A stretch of DNA of 64,000 nucleotides from Actinomycetes bacterium (GTDB taxonomy: Bacteria > Actinomycetota > Actinomycetes > Actinomycetales > Dermatophilaceae), in contig JAEZWF010000003.1 in the NCBI GenBank assembly GCA_023420415.1, forward strand, positions 1 to 64,000, read 5' to 3'. Below are positions 49,185 through 56,866 of this stretch, one piece after another. The notes beneath the pieces are model-generated. The model saw only the letters and a list, made by a program, of their open reading frames with translations, was not told where the DNA came from and did not search any database. The translations under genes were made by a program, and so were the position numbers. Positions within the stretch are counted from its first letter, which is position 1; the number at the start of each line of letters is the position of its first letter.

Positions 49185-49705
49185 GGCGTCGAAGCCTGCC
49201 AGCCGGGACGGAAGAACGCCTTGCCCTCGGGGTAGGAGACCAGCTCGAACTGCAGTCCCCACGGAGCGAGGAAGTACACCCAGCGCTGCCCCTCGCTCGG
49301 GCCCCTCGAGACCGTCGGGTCGCCCATCACGGTGACTCCGTGGCTGCGCAGGTGTTCGACCGCGGCGTCGAGGTCGTCGACGTACAGCGCCACGTGGTGC
49401 CCGCCGATGTCGCTGTTGCGGGGGACCGTGGGCGACTGTTCGTCCGCCTCGTACTGGAACACCTCGAAGACGGCCTGGTCGCCGACGGCGTAGAACCGCA
49501 GCTCGCGCATGACGGTCCGCGGGTCGACGCCCAGGTGCACCGTCATCCAGTCGTCGTCGGACTGGTAGGGCCCGAGCGTGTAGAGGTACTCGCACCCCAG
49601 GACCTCGACGAGGAACCGTTCGGCCTCGGCCAGGTCCGGCACCGTCAGACCCACGTGGTCCAGCCGCCGAAGCCCCGGCAACCCGCGCTGCACACATGCC
49701 GACAC
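49181..49705 (-). CDS. VOC-superfamily (glyoxalase/dioxygenase fold) protein
   Basis: 174 aa. Two beta-alpha-beta-beta-beta halves: 'RLDHVGLTVPDLAEAERFLVEVLGCEYLY' and 'HHVALYVDDLDAAVEHLRSHGV', ending 'WGLQFELVSYPEGKAFF'. Candidate metal ligands are the His in DHVGL, His in GHHVAL and Glu in FELVS. It may be an isomerase, lyase or dioxygenase. GTG 49705 follows GAGAGGG; GTG 49693 is an alternative. First gene of the GntR/molybdenum-hydroxylase operon. Confidence 0.82.
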   Translation of the reverse strand: MSACVQRGLPGLRRLDHVGLTVPDLAEAERFLVEVLGCEYLYTLGPYQSDDDWMTVHLGVDPRTVMRELRFYAVGDQAVFEVFQYEADEQSPTVPRNSDIGGHHVALYVDDLDAAVEHLRSHGVTVMGDPTVSRGPSEGQRWVYFLAPWGLQFELVSYPEGKAFFRPGWQASTP

Positions 49706-49723
49706 GGCATACCCTCTCGTCAA

Positions 49724-49810
49724 TGAATGGATCCATAGGAAGGTAACTCGCGACGCAACCCGCGCGCAAGGGTGGAGCCTGGGAAGTTCGAGGGCTAGTG
49801 AATGGATCCA
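49724..49810. promoter_or_regulatory. Repeated TGAATGGATCCA in the VOC/E1 divergent region
   Basis: The identical 12-mer TGAATGGATCCA occurs at 49724-49735 and 49799-49810, 75 bp apart and in the same orientation. Each contains the dyad TGGATCCA; the first extends to a perfect ATGGATCCAT. They flank the divergent promoter region and are candidate sites for the adjacent GntR protein. Confidence 0.65.
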
Positions 49811-49856
49811 ATCTGTGTCATGATCAACGCCATCACAGCCTGTCGAGGAGGACAGC

Positions 49857-52028
49857 ATGAGCGAACACCGAGACCTCGAGCCGGCCGCGCCATGGCGCCG
49901 AATCGACACGACCCGAGCCGACTGGGACGAGGCCGACCCCGCGCTGCTGGGCACGATGCTCACCCACCTCGTCCTCATCCGGACCTTCGAGGAGTACGTC
50001 CTCGAGCTCGCCGGTGCCGGCCTCATCCACGGCCCCGCCCACTCCAGCATCGGCCAGGAAGGCGGGGCGGTCGGGTCGGTGCTCGGACTGGTCGAGGGCG
50101 ACACCGTCAACGGATCGCACCGCGGCCACCACCAGTTCCTCGCCAAGGTGCTCGCGCACGTCGAGCCGAAGGGCCTCGACCCCCTGGCCGAGTTCTCCGA
50201 CGACGTCCGTGAGGTCGTCCTGCGCAGCCTCGCGGAGATCTGCGGGCTCGACCGCGGGTTCAGCCACGGCCGCGGCGGCTCGATGCACCTGCAGTGGGAG
50301 GAGGCCGGCGCGATCGGCACCAATGCCATCGTCGGCGGTGGCGTCCCGCTCGCCGCTGGATCCGCGTGGGCGCACCGACAGGCCGGCACCGACAACCTCG
50401 CCGTCACCTACTTCGGCGACGGCGCGATCAACATCGGATCGACGCTCGAGACGTTCAACCTCGCCGCCGCGTGGAAGCTCCCGATCGTCTTCTTCGTCGA
50501 GAACAACCGGTATGCCGTGTCGACGAGCGTCGAGGAGGCGACCGGCGAGGCGCGCCTCTCCGGCCGGGGGCCGGGGTTCGGGATCGCGAGCTGGCAGGTT
50601 GACGGCATGGACGTGCTCGCGACCTACCTCACGATGCAGGAGGTCGCCGCCCACCTGCGCGCGGGCAGGGGGCCGGCGCTCGTCGAGGCCGAGGTCTACC
50701 GCTACTTCCACCAGAACGGGCCGTTCCCCGGCAGCGCGTTCGGCTACCGCACCAAGGACGAGGAGAAGGCTTGGCGCGACCGCGACCCGATCACCCAGCT
50801 GGCCGGGCACCTCGTGCGCCGCGAGGTGCTGACCGAGGACGACGTGGCCGGGCTCAAGGACCGTGCCAAGGCGCTGCTCGCCCAGGTCGGTGACGTGCTG
50901 CTCGAACCGGACCCCGAGGGCAAACCCGGCACGCGCCGCATCAAGCCGTCCGAGTGGCCGGACCCGGCGTTTGCCAACGTCGGCGTGCGGGGCGACCTCA
51001 GCGAGCTGGAGGGCGCACGGTTCGCGGATCGCGACAGCTTCGACGGCGAGGTCGAGGAAGGGCGCTTCGTCGACGCGATCGCCAGGGTCATCGGGCGCCG
51101 GATGGAGACCGACCCGCGCGTCGTCGTCCTCGGTGAGGACGTGCACCGGCTCAACGGCGGCACCAACGGCGCCACCCGCGGGCTGCGCGAGGCCCACCCC
51201 GACCGGGTGCTCGGCACGCCGATCAGCGAGAACGCGTTCACCGGCCTCGGTGGGGGCATGGCGCTCGACGGCCGGTTCCGGCCGGTCGTGGAGTTCATGT
51301 ACGCCGACTTCATGTGGGTTGCCGCCGACCAGCTGTTCAACCAGATCGGCAAGGCGCGGCACATGTTCGGTGGCACCAGCCCGGTGCCGCTCGTGCTGCG
51401 CAGCAAGGTGGCCATGGGGACGGGCTACGGGTCGCAGCACTCGATGGACCCGGCGGGAATCTTCGCCACTGCCCCGGGCTGGCGGATCGTCGCCCCGTCG
51501 ACCCCGTTCGACTACGTCGGCCTGTTCAACACCGCACTGCGGTGCGAGGACCCCGTCGTCATCCTCGAGCACGTCGACCTCTACACGGCCAAGGGCGATG
51601 CGCCGGTCGAGGACCTCGACTACCACCTGCCCGTGGGGAAGGCGGCCGTCCGCCGGACCGGCGAGGCGGTCACCGTCCTCACCTACATGGCGATGACCCG
51701 GTACGTGCTCGAGGCCGTCGACGAGACCGGTGCGGACGCGGACGTGATCGACCTGCGCTGGCTCGACCGCGCCTCCATCGACTGGGACACGATCGGGTCC
51801 AGCATCCGCAAGACCGGCAACGTCCTCATCGCCGAGCAGGGGCCGATGGGCACGTCCTACGGTTCCTGGCTGGCCGACGAGATCCAGCGCCGCTTCTTCG
51901 ACTGGCTCGACCAGCCCATCGCGCGCGTCACCGGCGACGAGGCGTCGCCCAGCATCAGCAAGGTCCTCGAGCGCGCCGCCATCGCCCAGGCCGCCGAGGT
52001 CGCCACCGCCCTCACCGAGATGGAGTGA
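49857..52028 (+). CDS. Fused alpha-beta E1 of a thiamine-dependent 2-oxoacid dehydrogenase
   Basis: 723 aa. Residues about 1-345 are an E1-alpha domain with the thiamine diphosphate motif starting 'YFGDGAINIG' and ending 'FFVENN' (GDG...NN) and 'GRGGSMHL'. Residues about 400-720 are an E1-beta domain (VVVLGEDVHRLNGGTNGATRG, then FMYADFMWVAADQLFNQIGKARHM, PSTPFDYVGLFNTALR). The pair is normally two genes; here it is one chain. With the E2 gene 3 nt downstream it would oxidatively decarboxylate a 2-oxoacid or cleave an acyloin to an acyl-CoA. GAGGAGG precedes the ATG. E3 (lipoamide dehydrogenase) is not in the window. Confidence 0.93.
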   Translation: MSEHRDLEPAAPWRRIDTTRADWDEADPALLGTMLTHLVLIRTFEEYVLELAGAGLIHGPAHSSIGQEGGAVGSVLGLVEGDTVNGSHRGHHQFLAKVLAHVEPKGLDPLAEFSDDVREVVLRSLAEICGLDRGFSHGRGGSMHLQWEEAGAIGTNAIVGGGVPLAAGSAWAHRQAGTDNLAVTYFGDGAINIGSTLETFNLAAAWKLPIVFFVENNRYAVSTSVEEATGEARLSGRGPGFGIASWQVDGMDVLATYLTMQEVAAHLRAGRGPALVEAEVYRYFHQNGPFPGSAFGYRTKDEEKAWRDRDPITQLAGHLVRREVLTEDDVAGLKDRAKALLAQVGDVLLEPDPEGKPGTRRIKPSEWPDPAFANVGVRGDLSELEGARFADRDSFDGEVEEGRFVDAIARVIGRRMETDPRVVVLGEDVHRLNGGTNGATRGLREAHPDRVLGTPISENAFTGLGGGMALDGRFRPVVEFMYADFMWVAADQLFNQIGKARHMFGGTSPVPLVLRSKVAMGTGYGSQHSMDPAGIFATAPGWRIVAPSTPFDYVGLFNTALRCEDPVVILEHVDLYTAKGDAPVEDLDYHLPVGKAAVRRTGEAVTVLTYMAMTRYVLEAVDETGADADVIDLRWLDRASIDWDTIGSSIRKTGNVLIAEQGPMGTSYGSWLADEIQRRFFDWLDQPIARVTGDEASPSISKVLERAAIAQAAEVATALTEME

Positions 52029-52031
52029 GCC

Positions 52032-53318
52032 GTGCCCACCCTCCTGCGCATGCCCGAGACCGCGGCCAACAGCACCGACGCGGTCCTCGCCGACTGGGTG
52101 CTCGACGAGGGCGCGTCCTTCGGGCCCGACGACGTGATCGCCACCGTCGAGACCGACAAGGCTGTCGTCGACGTCGCGGCCGAGTCGGCTGGCGTGCTGG
52201 TCAAGCTGCTCGTGAGTGCCGGGACCTCGGTCGAGGTCGGAGCGGCCGTGGCGTTGCTGGCCGGTGTCGACGAGACCGTCGAGGACCTCGACGCCGCGCT
52301 GGCGGCGCTCGGCGTCGGCAACGCTGAGGGCGGACCGACCGAGGCGACGCCGGCCACTGGTGCGGCTGCCCCTGCTCCCGCGTCCACGCCGGAACCGTTG
52401 CAGCGCAACGGTGTTGAGACCACCCGACTGTTCATCTCGCCGCTGGCGCGCAAGATCGCCCGTGAGGCGGGCCTCGACCCGACCGGGATCACCGGCACCG
52501 GACCGAACGGACGCATCCGGCGCCGCGACGTCGACGCGGCGCTCGCCGCCCGTCCGGCCGTGGAGGCGACGAGGTCCCAGGCGCAGGAACCGGACCCTGC
52601 GGCGCCAGCGGCCGCAGCCGACGCTGGCACCACGGCATACGTCGAGGTCCCGCACTCGCGGATGCGCCGCACGATCGCGCGGCGGCTCACCGAGAGCAAG
52701 TCCACGGTCCCGCACTTCTACGTCGACGGCACGGCGCGGGTCGACCGGCTGCTCGCCCTGCGTGCCGAGCTCAACAGTGATGCCGGCGCGCCCAAGGTGT
52801 CGGTCAACGACCTGGTCCTCAAGGCCGTGGCCCACGCTCTCCTCGCGGTGCCCGGGATGAACGCCACGTGGGGTGAGGACGCGGTGCGGCGCCACAGCGT
52901 GGCGGACATCGCGGTGGCCGTCTCGACCGACGACGGGCTGGTCACCCCGGTGCTGCGCGGGGTCGAGCGGTTGTCGGTCGGGGCCGTGGGGGAGGCGGTC
53001 CGTGGTGCCGCCGAGCGGGCGCGAGCTGGCCGTCTGCGCCAGGACGAGCTCGAGGGTGGGTCGTTCACCGTGAGCAACCTCGGCATGTACGGCACGACGA
53101 AGTTCACCGGCATCATCAACCCGCCGCACGCGGGACTGCTGGCGGTCGGTGCCGCAGTCCGCGAGCCGGTGGTTGACGACGACGGATCCCTCACGGCCGC
53201 AACGGTGCTGCGGCTCACCCTGTCGGCCGACCACCGCACCGTGGACGGCGTCGTGGGCGCGCAGTTCATGGCCGCGCTCGTGGCCGCGCTCGAGTCGCCG
53301 GTGACGCTCCTGCGCTGA
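52032..53318 (+). CDS. Dihydrolipoamide acyltransferase (E2)
   Basis: 428 aa. A single lipoyl domain with Lys43 in 'VETDKAVVDVAAES', a flexible linker, a peripheral subunit-binding domain (about residues 135-172, ISPLARKIAREAGLDPTGITGTGPNGRI), and a catalytic acyltransferase domain ending with 'LSADHRTVDGVVGAQFM' (His401, Asp405). It forms the multimeric core that transfers the acyl group to CoA. The lipoyl domain begins 'LLRMPETAANSTDAVLADW', more divergent than in PDH or OGDH E2s, fitting a specialised catabolic complex. Confidence 0.94.
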   Translation: MPTLLRMPETAANSTDAVLADWVLDEGASFGPDDVIATVETDKAVVDVAAESAGVLVKLLVSAGTSVEVGAAVALLAGVDETVEDLDAALAALGVGNAEGGPTEATPATGAAAPAPASTPEPLQRNGVETTRLFISPLARKIAREAGLDPTGITGTGPNGRIRRRDVDAALAARPAVEATRSQAQEPDPAAPAAAADAGTTAYVEVPHSRMRRTIARRLTESKSTVPHFYVDGTARVDRLLALRAELNSDAGAPKVSVNDLVLKAVAHALLAVPGMNATWGEDAVRRHSVADIAVAVSTDDGLVTPVLRGVERLSVGAVGEAVRGAAERARAGRLRQDELEGGSFTVSNLGMYGTTKFTGIINPPHAGLLAVGAAVREPVVDDDGSLTAATVLRLTLSADHRTVDGVVGAQFMAALVAALESPVTLLR

Positions 53319-53339
53319 GGCTGTGCCACCCTCGGGAAT

Positions 53340-53353
53340 GATTTTCGAAAATC
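53340..53353. promoter_or_regulatory. Perfect 14-bp palindrome GATTTTCGAAAATC
   Basis: An AT-rich perfect dyad sits between E2 and the aromatic operon, followed by TTGTTTTTTCG. It is 65 bp upstream of the operon's first ATG, and the whole gap is AT-rich against its surroundings. A repressor site for the operon is likely; no dedicated regulator is adjacent. Confidence 0.6.
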
Positions 53354-53417
53354 TCTTGTTTTTTCGTCAATCAGGGCGGACGATGAGGTATCGCTCAGCA
53401 CCCGAAGGAGGGTCGAG

Positions 53418-54118
53418 ATGTCGTCACAAGGACGTGGGACAGAGCAGGCCGAGCACGTGGTCGTCGTGGGTGGAACCCAGGGCCTCGGCTTCGAGATCGC
53501 CAAGGCCGCGGCGCACCGTGGCCAGCGGGTGACCGTGGCGGGGCGCGACCCGGAGAAGGCGTGTCGGGCATCTGCGACCTCACCGACTGGACGTCGCTCG
53601 AGGACTTCTTCACCGGCGTCGACCGCATCGACCACCTCATCCTCGCGGCCCTGGACCGGGACCAGAACGACATCAAGGACTTCCGTCCCGACGACGCCGC
53701 GAAGACGTCGCTGATGAAGAACGTCGGGTATGCCGCGAGCGTCCACTACGCGTTGCCGAAGCTCGCCGACAGCGGGTCCGTGCTGTTGTTCAGCGGCCTG
53801 TCGATGTGGCGTCCCATGCCCGGCTCGACGACCATCTCGATGGCCAACGCCGGCATCGTCGGCCTGGCGAACTCCCTTGCCCTGCAGATCGCTCCGGTGC
53901 GGGTCAACGTCATCACCCCCGGGGTCGTCATGGGCACCGAGGCGGTCGACCACGCCGACCCGGTGCGCGCCGAACGCTACGAGAAGCTGCGCCAGACCAC
54001 GCCCGGCAAGCGGCTGCCCGTGACCGAGGACGTCGTCAACGCGGCCTTCGCCCTCATCGACAACCCCGGCATCAACGCATCGAACCTCGTGGTCGACGCC
54101 GGAATGCGCCTGAGCTGA
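53418..54118 (+). pseudogene. Short-chain dehydrogenase with internal deletion/frameshift
   Basis: AGGAGGG precedes ATG 53418, and the first ~38 codons encode a normal SDR start (VVVVGGTQGLGFEIAKAAAHRG, VTVAGRDPEK). Near 53560 the SDR continues in a different frame (SGICDLTDWTSLEDFFTG, then VLLFSGLSMWRPMPG, then IAPVRVNVITPGVVMG) to 54118. The segment that normally links the first beta-alpha units is too short by roughly 10-15 residues, so a small deletion plus frameshift is likely. The region where YxxxK should be reads 'TTISMANAGIVGL', so the catalytic Tyr/Lys also seem absent. An internal ATG at 53561 could give a 185-aa product. First gene of the aromatic operon. Confidence 0.75.
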
Positions 54119-54134
54119 AAGGGGATTGGTCACG

Positions 54135-55880
54135 ATGCGAACGGTGGAGACTGACGTCCTGGTCGTCGGTGCCGGGCCCGCAGGGCTCACGACGACCGCC
54201 CTCCTGGCACGCGACGGCATACCCGTCATCGCGGTCAACAAGTATCCCGACTGTGCGCACACGCCTCGTGCCCACATCACCAACCAGCGCGCGATGGAGG
54301 TCTTCCGCGACCTCGGCATCGAGGACCGGGTCCTGTCGCGCGCCCTCCCCGGCGACCAGATGGGCCACAACGTATGGGCGACCAGCGTGGCGGGACGCGA
54401 GCTCGCCCGCATGTACGCGTGGGGGAGCGGCCCGAAGCGCAAGGGCGACTACGAGAACGCCAGCCCCTGCACCATGGTCAACATCGGCCAGCACGACCTC
54501 GAGCCAATTTTGCGGGACCGGGCACTGGAGCTCGGCGCCGACCTGCGTTTCAACACCGAGCTCGTCGGCATCGAGCAGGACGAAAACGGTGTCAGCGCAA
54601 CGGTTCTCGACCGTGTCACCGACGAGCGCTACGTCGTCAGGGCTCGGTATGCCGTCGGAGCCGACGGCGGGCGAAGCCTCGTCGCGGAGTCGCTCGACTT
54701 CCCGTTCGAGGGTGAGACGGGCCTCGGCACCGCGGTCAACATCTGGCTCGAGGCCGACCTGGAGAAGTACCGCGCCGACCGGCCCGGCGCCCTGTTCTTC
54801 ACCATTCAGCCGGGACGCGACTTCTGGCTCGGCGCCGGCACGTTCATCACGGTCCGGCCGTGGAACGAGTGGGTCCTCATCGTGGTCTACGACCCCGAGA
54901 AGGAGACCATCGACCTGACCGAGGATGGCCTCACCGCTCGCGCGCGCAAGGTCATCGGTGACCCTGACGTGCCGATCCGGATCAAGAACGTCTCGCAGTG
55001 GCAGCTCAACCACGTGGTCGCGACGCGCTACCGCAGTGGCCGCGTCTTCCTCGCCGGTGACGCCGCCCACCGGCACCCGCCGGCCAACGGCCTGGGCAGC
55101 AACACCTCGGTGCAGGACGGCTACAACCTCGCGTGGAAGCTGTCGCACGTCGTCCGCGGCCTCGCCGGTGACGAGCTCCTCGACAGCTACCACGACGAGC
55201 GCCAGCCGGTCGGTCGCCAGGTCGTCGACCGGGCACTCGAGAGCGTCGGCGTCTTCGGCCAGATCCCGTCGATCTTCGGTGTCGAGGCCGGTCAGTCCGA
55301 CGAGCAGGGCGAGGCCGCCCTCGAACGGTTCTTCGGCGACAACGACGAAGGTCGCGAGCGTCGCGCACGGCTCCAGGAAGCCTTGGACGCCAACGAGTTC
55401 CACTTCAACGCCCACGGCGTCGAGCTCGGCCAGCGCTACACGTCCACGGCCGCCGTGCCCGACGGGCCGATGCCGGAGTACGCCAAGGACCCGCAGCTCT
55501 ACTACCAGCCGACCACCTGGCCCGGCGCCTACCTGCCCCACGTGTGGGTGGTCCGTGACGGCAAGCGCGTCTCGACCCTCGACCTCGCCGGCCAGGGCGA
55601 GTTCACCCTCCTCACCGGCATCGGTGGCGAGGAGTGGGCCGCCGCGGCGGCGAAGGTCGGCGACGAGCTCGGCATACCCGTCCGGGCGCACGTCGTGGGA
55701 CGCGGCCGAGACGTCGACGACGCGTATGCCGCGTGGGCGGGTGCGCGCGAGGTGGCCGAGGACGGTGCCGTCCTGGTCCGCCCGGACCGCTACGTCGGCT
55801 GGCGTGCCCAGAGCCTCTCCCACGACCCCGCAGGTGACCTGCGGACCGCCCTGCGATCCATCCTGTCGACCAAGGAGTGA
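54135..55880 (+). CDS. Class A FAD-dependent aromatic monooxygenase (PheA/TfdB-like), copy 1
   Basis: 581 aa. GxGxxG 'DVLVVGAGPAGLTTTALLAR' at the N-terminus, the DG motif in 'VGADGGRSLVAE', the GD motif 'RVFLAGDAAHRHPPANGLG' and a C-terminal thioredoxin-like domain (about 470-575), the layout of phenol and 2,4-dichlorophenol hydroxylases. It would use NAD(P)H and O2 to hydroxylate an aromatic ring. ATG 54135 with AAAGGGG 10 nt upstream is used; an in-frame TTG at 54126 is less likely. It resembles the enzyme at 56863 over its full length, so the operon carries a duplicated hydroxylase that may act on successive intermediates. Confidence 0.92.
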   Translation: MRTVETDVLVVGAGPAGLTTTALLARDGIPVIAVNKYPDCAHTPRAHITNQRAMEVFRDLGIEDRVLSRALPGDQMGHNVWATSVAGRELARMYAWGSGPKRKGDYENASPCTMVNIGQHDLEPILRDRALELGADLRFNTELVGIEQDENGVSATVLDRVTDERYVVRARYAVGADGGRSLVAESLDFPFEGETGLGTAVNIWLEADLEKYRADRPGALFFTIQPGRDFWLGAGTFITVRPWNEWVLIVVYDPEKETIDLTEDGLTARARKVIGDPDVPIRIKNVSQWQLNHVVATRYRSGRVFLAGDAAHRHPPANGLGSNTSVQDGYNLAWKLSHVVRGLAGDELLDSYHDERQPVGRQVVDRALESVGVFGQIPSIFGVEAGQSDEQGEAALERFFGDNDEGRERRARLQEALDANEFHFNAHGVELGQRYTSTAAVPDGPMPEYAKDPQLYYQPTTWPGAYLPHVWVVRDGKRVSTLDLAGQGEFTLLTGIGGEEWAAAAAKVGDELGIPVRAHVVGRGRDVDDAYAAWAGAREVAEDGAVLVRPDRYVGWRAQSLSHDPAGDLRTALRSILSTKE

Positions 55881-55882
55881 CC

Positions 55883-56398
55883 ATGGAGACCAGCACCGAC
55901 CTCGGCCTGCTCATCCTCCGGCTCGTCATCGGCGGGCTGATCCTCGCCCACGGCAGCCAGAAGGCCTTCGGCGCCTTCGGCGGAATGGGGCCGGACGGCA
56001 CGGCGCCGTTGTTCGAGACCTGGGGCTTTCGGCCCGGCCGCAGCCGCGTGCTGCTCGCGGCGGCGGTGGAGATCACCGGCTCGGTCCTGCTCATCCTGGG
56101 CCTGCTGACCCCGCTCGGCGCCGCGATGGTTGCCGGCACCCTGCTGGTCGCCGCGTCGGTCAACGCCGACAAGGGTCTGTGGGCGGTCAAGGGCGGCTAC
56201 GAGCTGCCCCTGCTCTACGCCCTCGTCGCCGCAGCCCTCGCCTTCACCGGGCCGGGTCGCATCTCGGTCGACCACGCCATCGGGCTCACCGAGTCCTACT
56301 CGCCGCTCACCGGCCTGGTGGCGGTCCTCGTCGCCGCCCTCGCGGCATACGTCTTCATCGCCTCGTCCCGGCGCGCCCGCCGGACCCAGCCCGCCTAA
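55883..56398 (+). CDS. DoxX-family membrane protein
   Basis: 171 aa, four predicted membrane helices. DoxX signatures: 'LLILRLVIGGLILAHGSQKAFGAFGGMG' at the start, 'EITGSVLLILGLLTPLGAAMVAGTLL' and 'GGYELPLLYALVAAALAFTGPG'. DoxX-like proteins are associated with oxidoreductases and aromatic operons; the biochemical role is poorly defined (possible quinol or thiol redox partner). AAGGAG precedes the ATG, overlapping the monooxygenase stop. Confidence 0.9.
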   Translation: METSTDLGLLILRLVIGGLILAHGSQKAFGAFGGMGPDGTAPLFETWGFRPGRSRVLLAAAVEITGSVLLILGLLTPLGAAMVAGTLLVAASVNADKGLWAVKGGYELPLLYALVAAALAFTGPGRISVDHAIGLTESYSPLTGLVAVLVAALAAYVFIASSRRARRTQPA

Positions 56399-56407
56399 GG
56401 AGCCCCC

Positions 56408-56866
56408 ATGAGCACCGACGTCACCACCAGCGCCCCCATGACCGACGAGGCCCGCAAGGCCATCGCCCTGGAGTACCTCAAGCGGCTCGACCGCGGTGAG
56501 GACTTCTTCGAGCTGTTCGACGACCACATCCAGTTCATGTTCCCGAAGGTGGGACTGGTCAACGGGATCGACGCCACCAAGGAGGCGTTCGGCAAGGTCG
56601 CCTCGCTGCTCAAGGGGATCACCCACGACTACGCCTACTTCAACTACGTCGTGAACGGCGACACCGTCGTCGTCGAGGGCACGTCGTCGGGCGCCACCGT
56701 CGACGGCGTCGAGTTCCGCGCCGGCGTCACCCACGCCGGTCGCTGGTGCGACGTCTTCGAGATCCGTGACGGCCGCATCCAGCGACTGTTCGTCTACCTC
56801 GACCCTGACTACGCCGGGGCCGACATCCAGCGATACCCCTGGCTGGCAAAGGAATCTGCGTCATGA
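56408..56866 (+). CDS. SnoaL/NTF2-like small enzyme
   Basis: 152 aa. NTF2-fold pattern: a long N-terminal helix (DEARKAIALEYLKRLDRGEDFFELFDDHIQFMFP), 'VNGIDATKEAFGKV', and a C-terminal sheet 'WCDVFEIRDGRIQRLFVYLDPDY'. Proteins of this type in aromatic operons act as isomerases, lyases or dehydratases. AAGGAG precedes the ATG; its stop overlaps the next monooxygenase start (ATGA). Confidence 0.85.
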   Translation: MSTDVTTSAPMTDEARKAIALEYLKRLDRGEDFFELFDDHIQFMFPKVGLVNGIDATKEAFGKVASLLKGITHDYAYFNYVVNGDTVVVEGTSSGATVDGVEFRAGVTHAGRWCDVFEIRDGRIQRLFVYLDPDYAGADIQRYPWLAKESAS

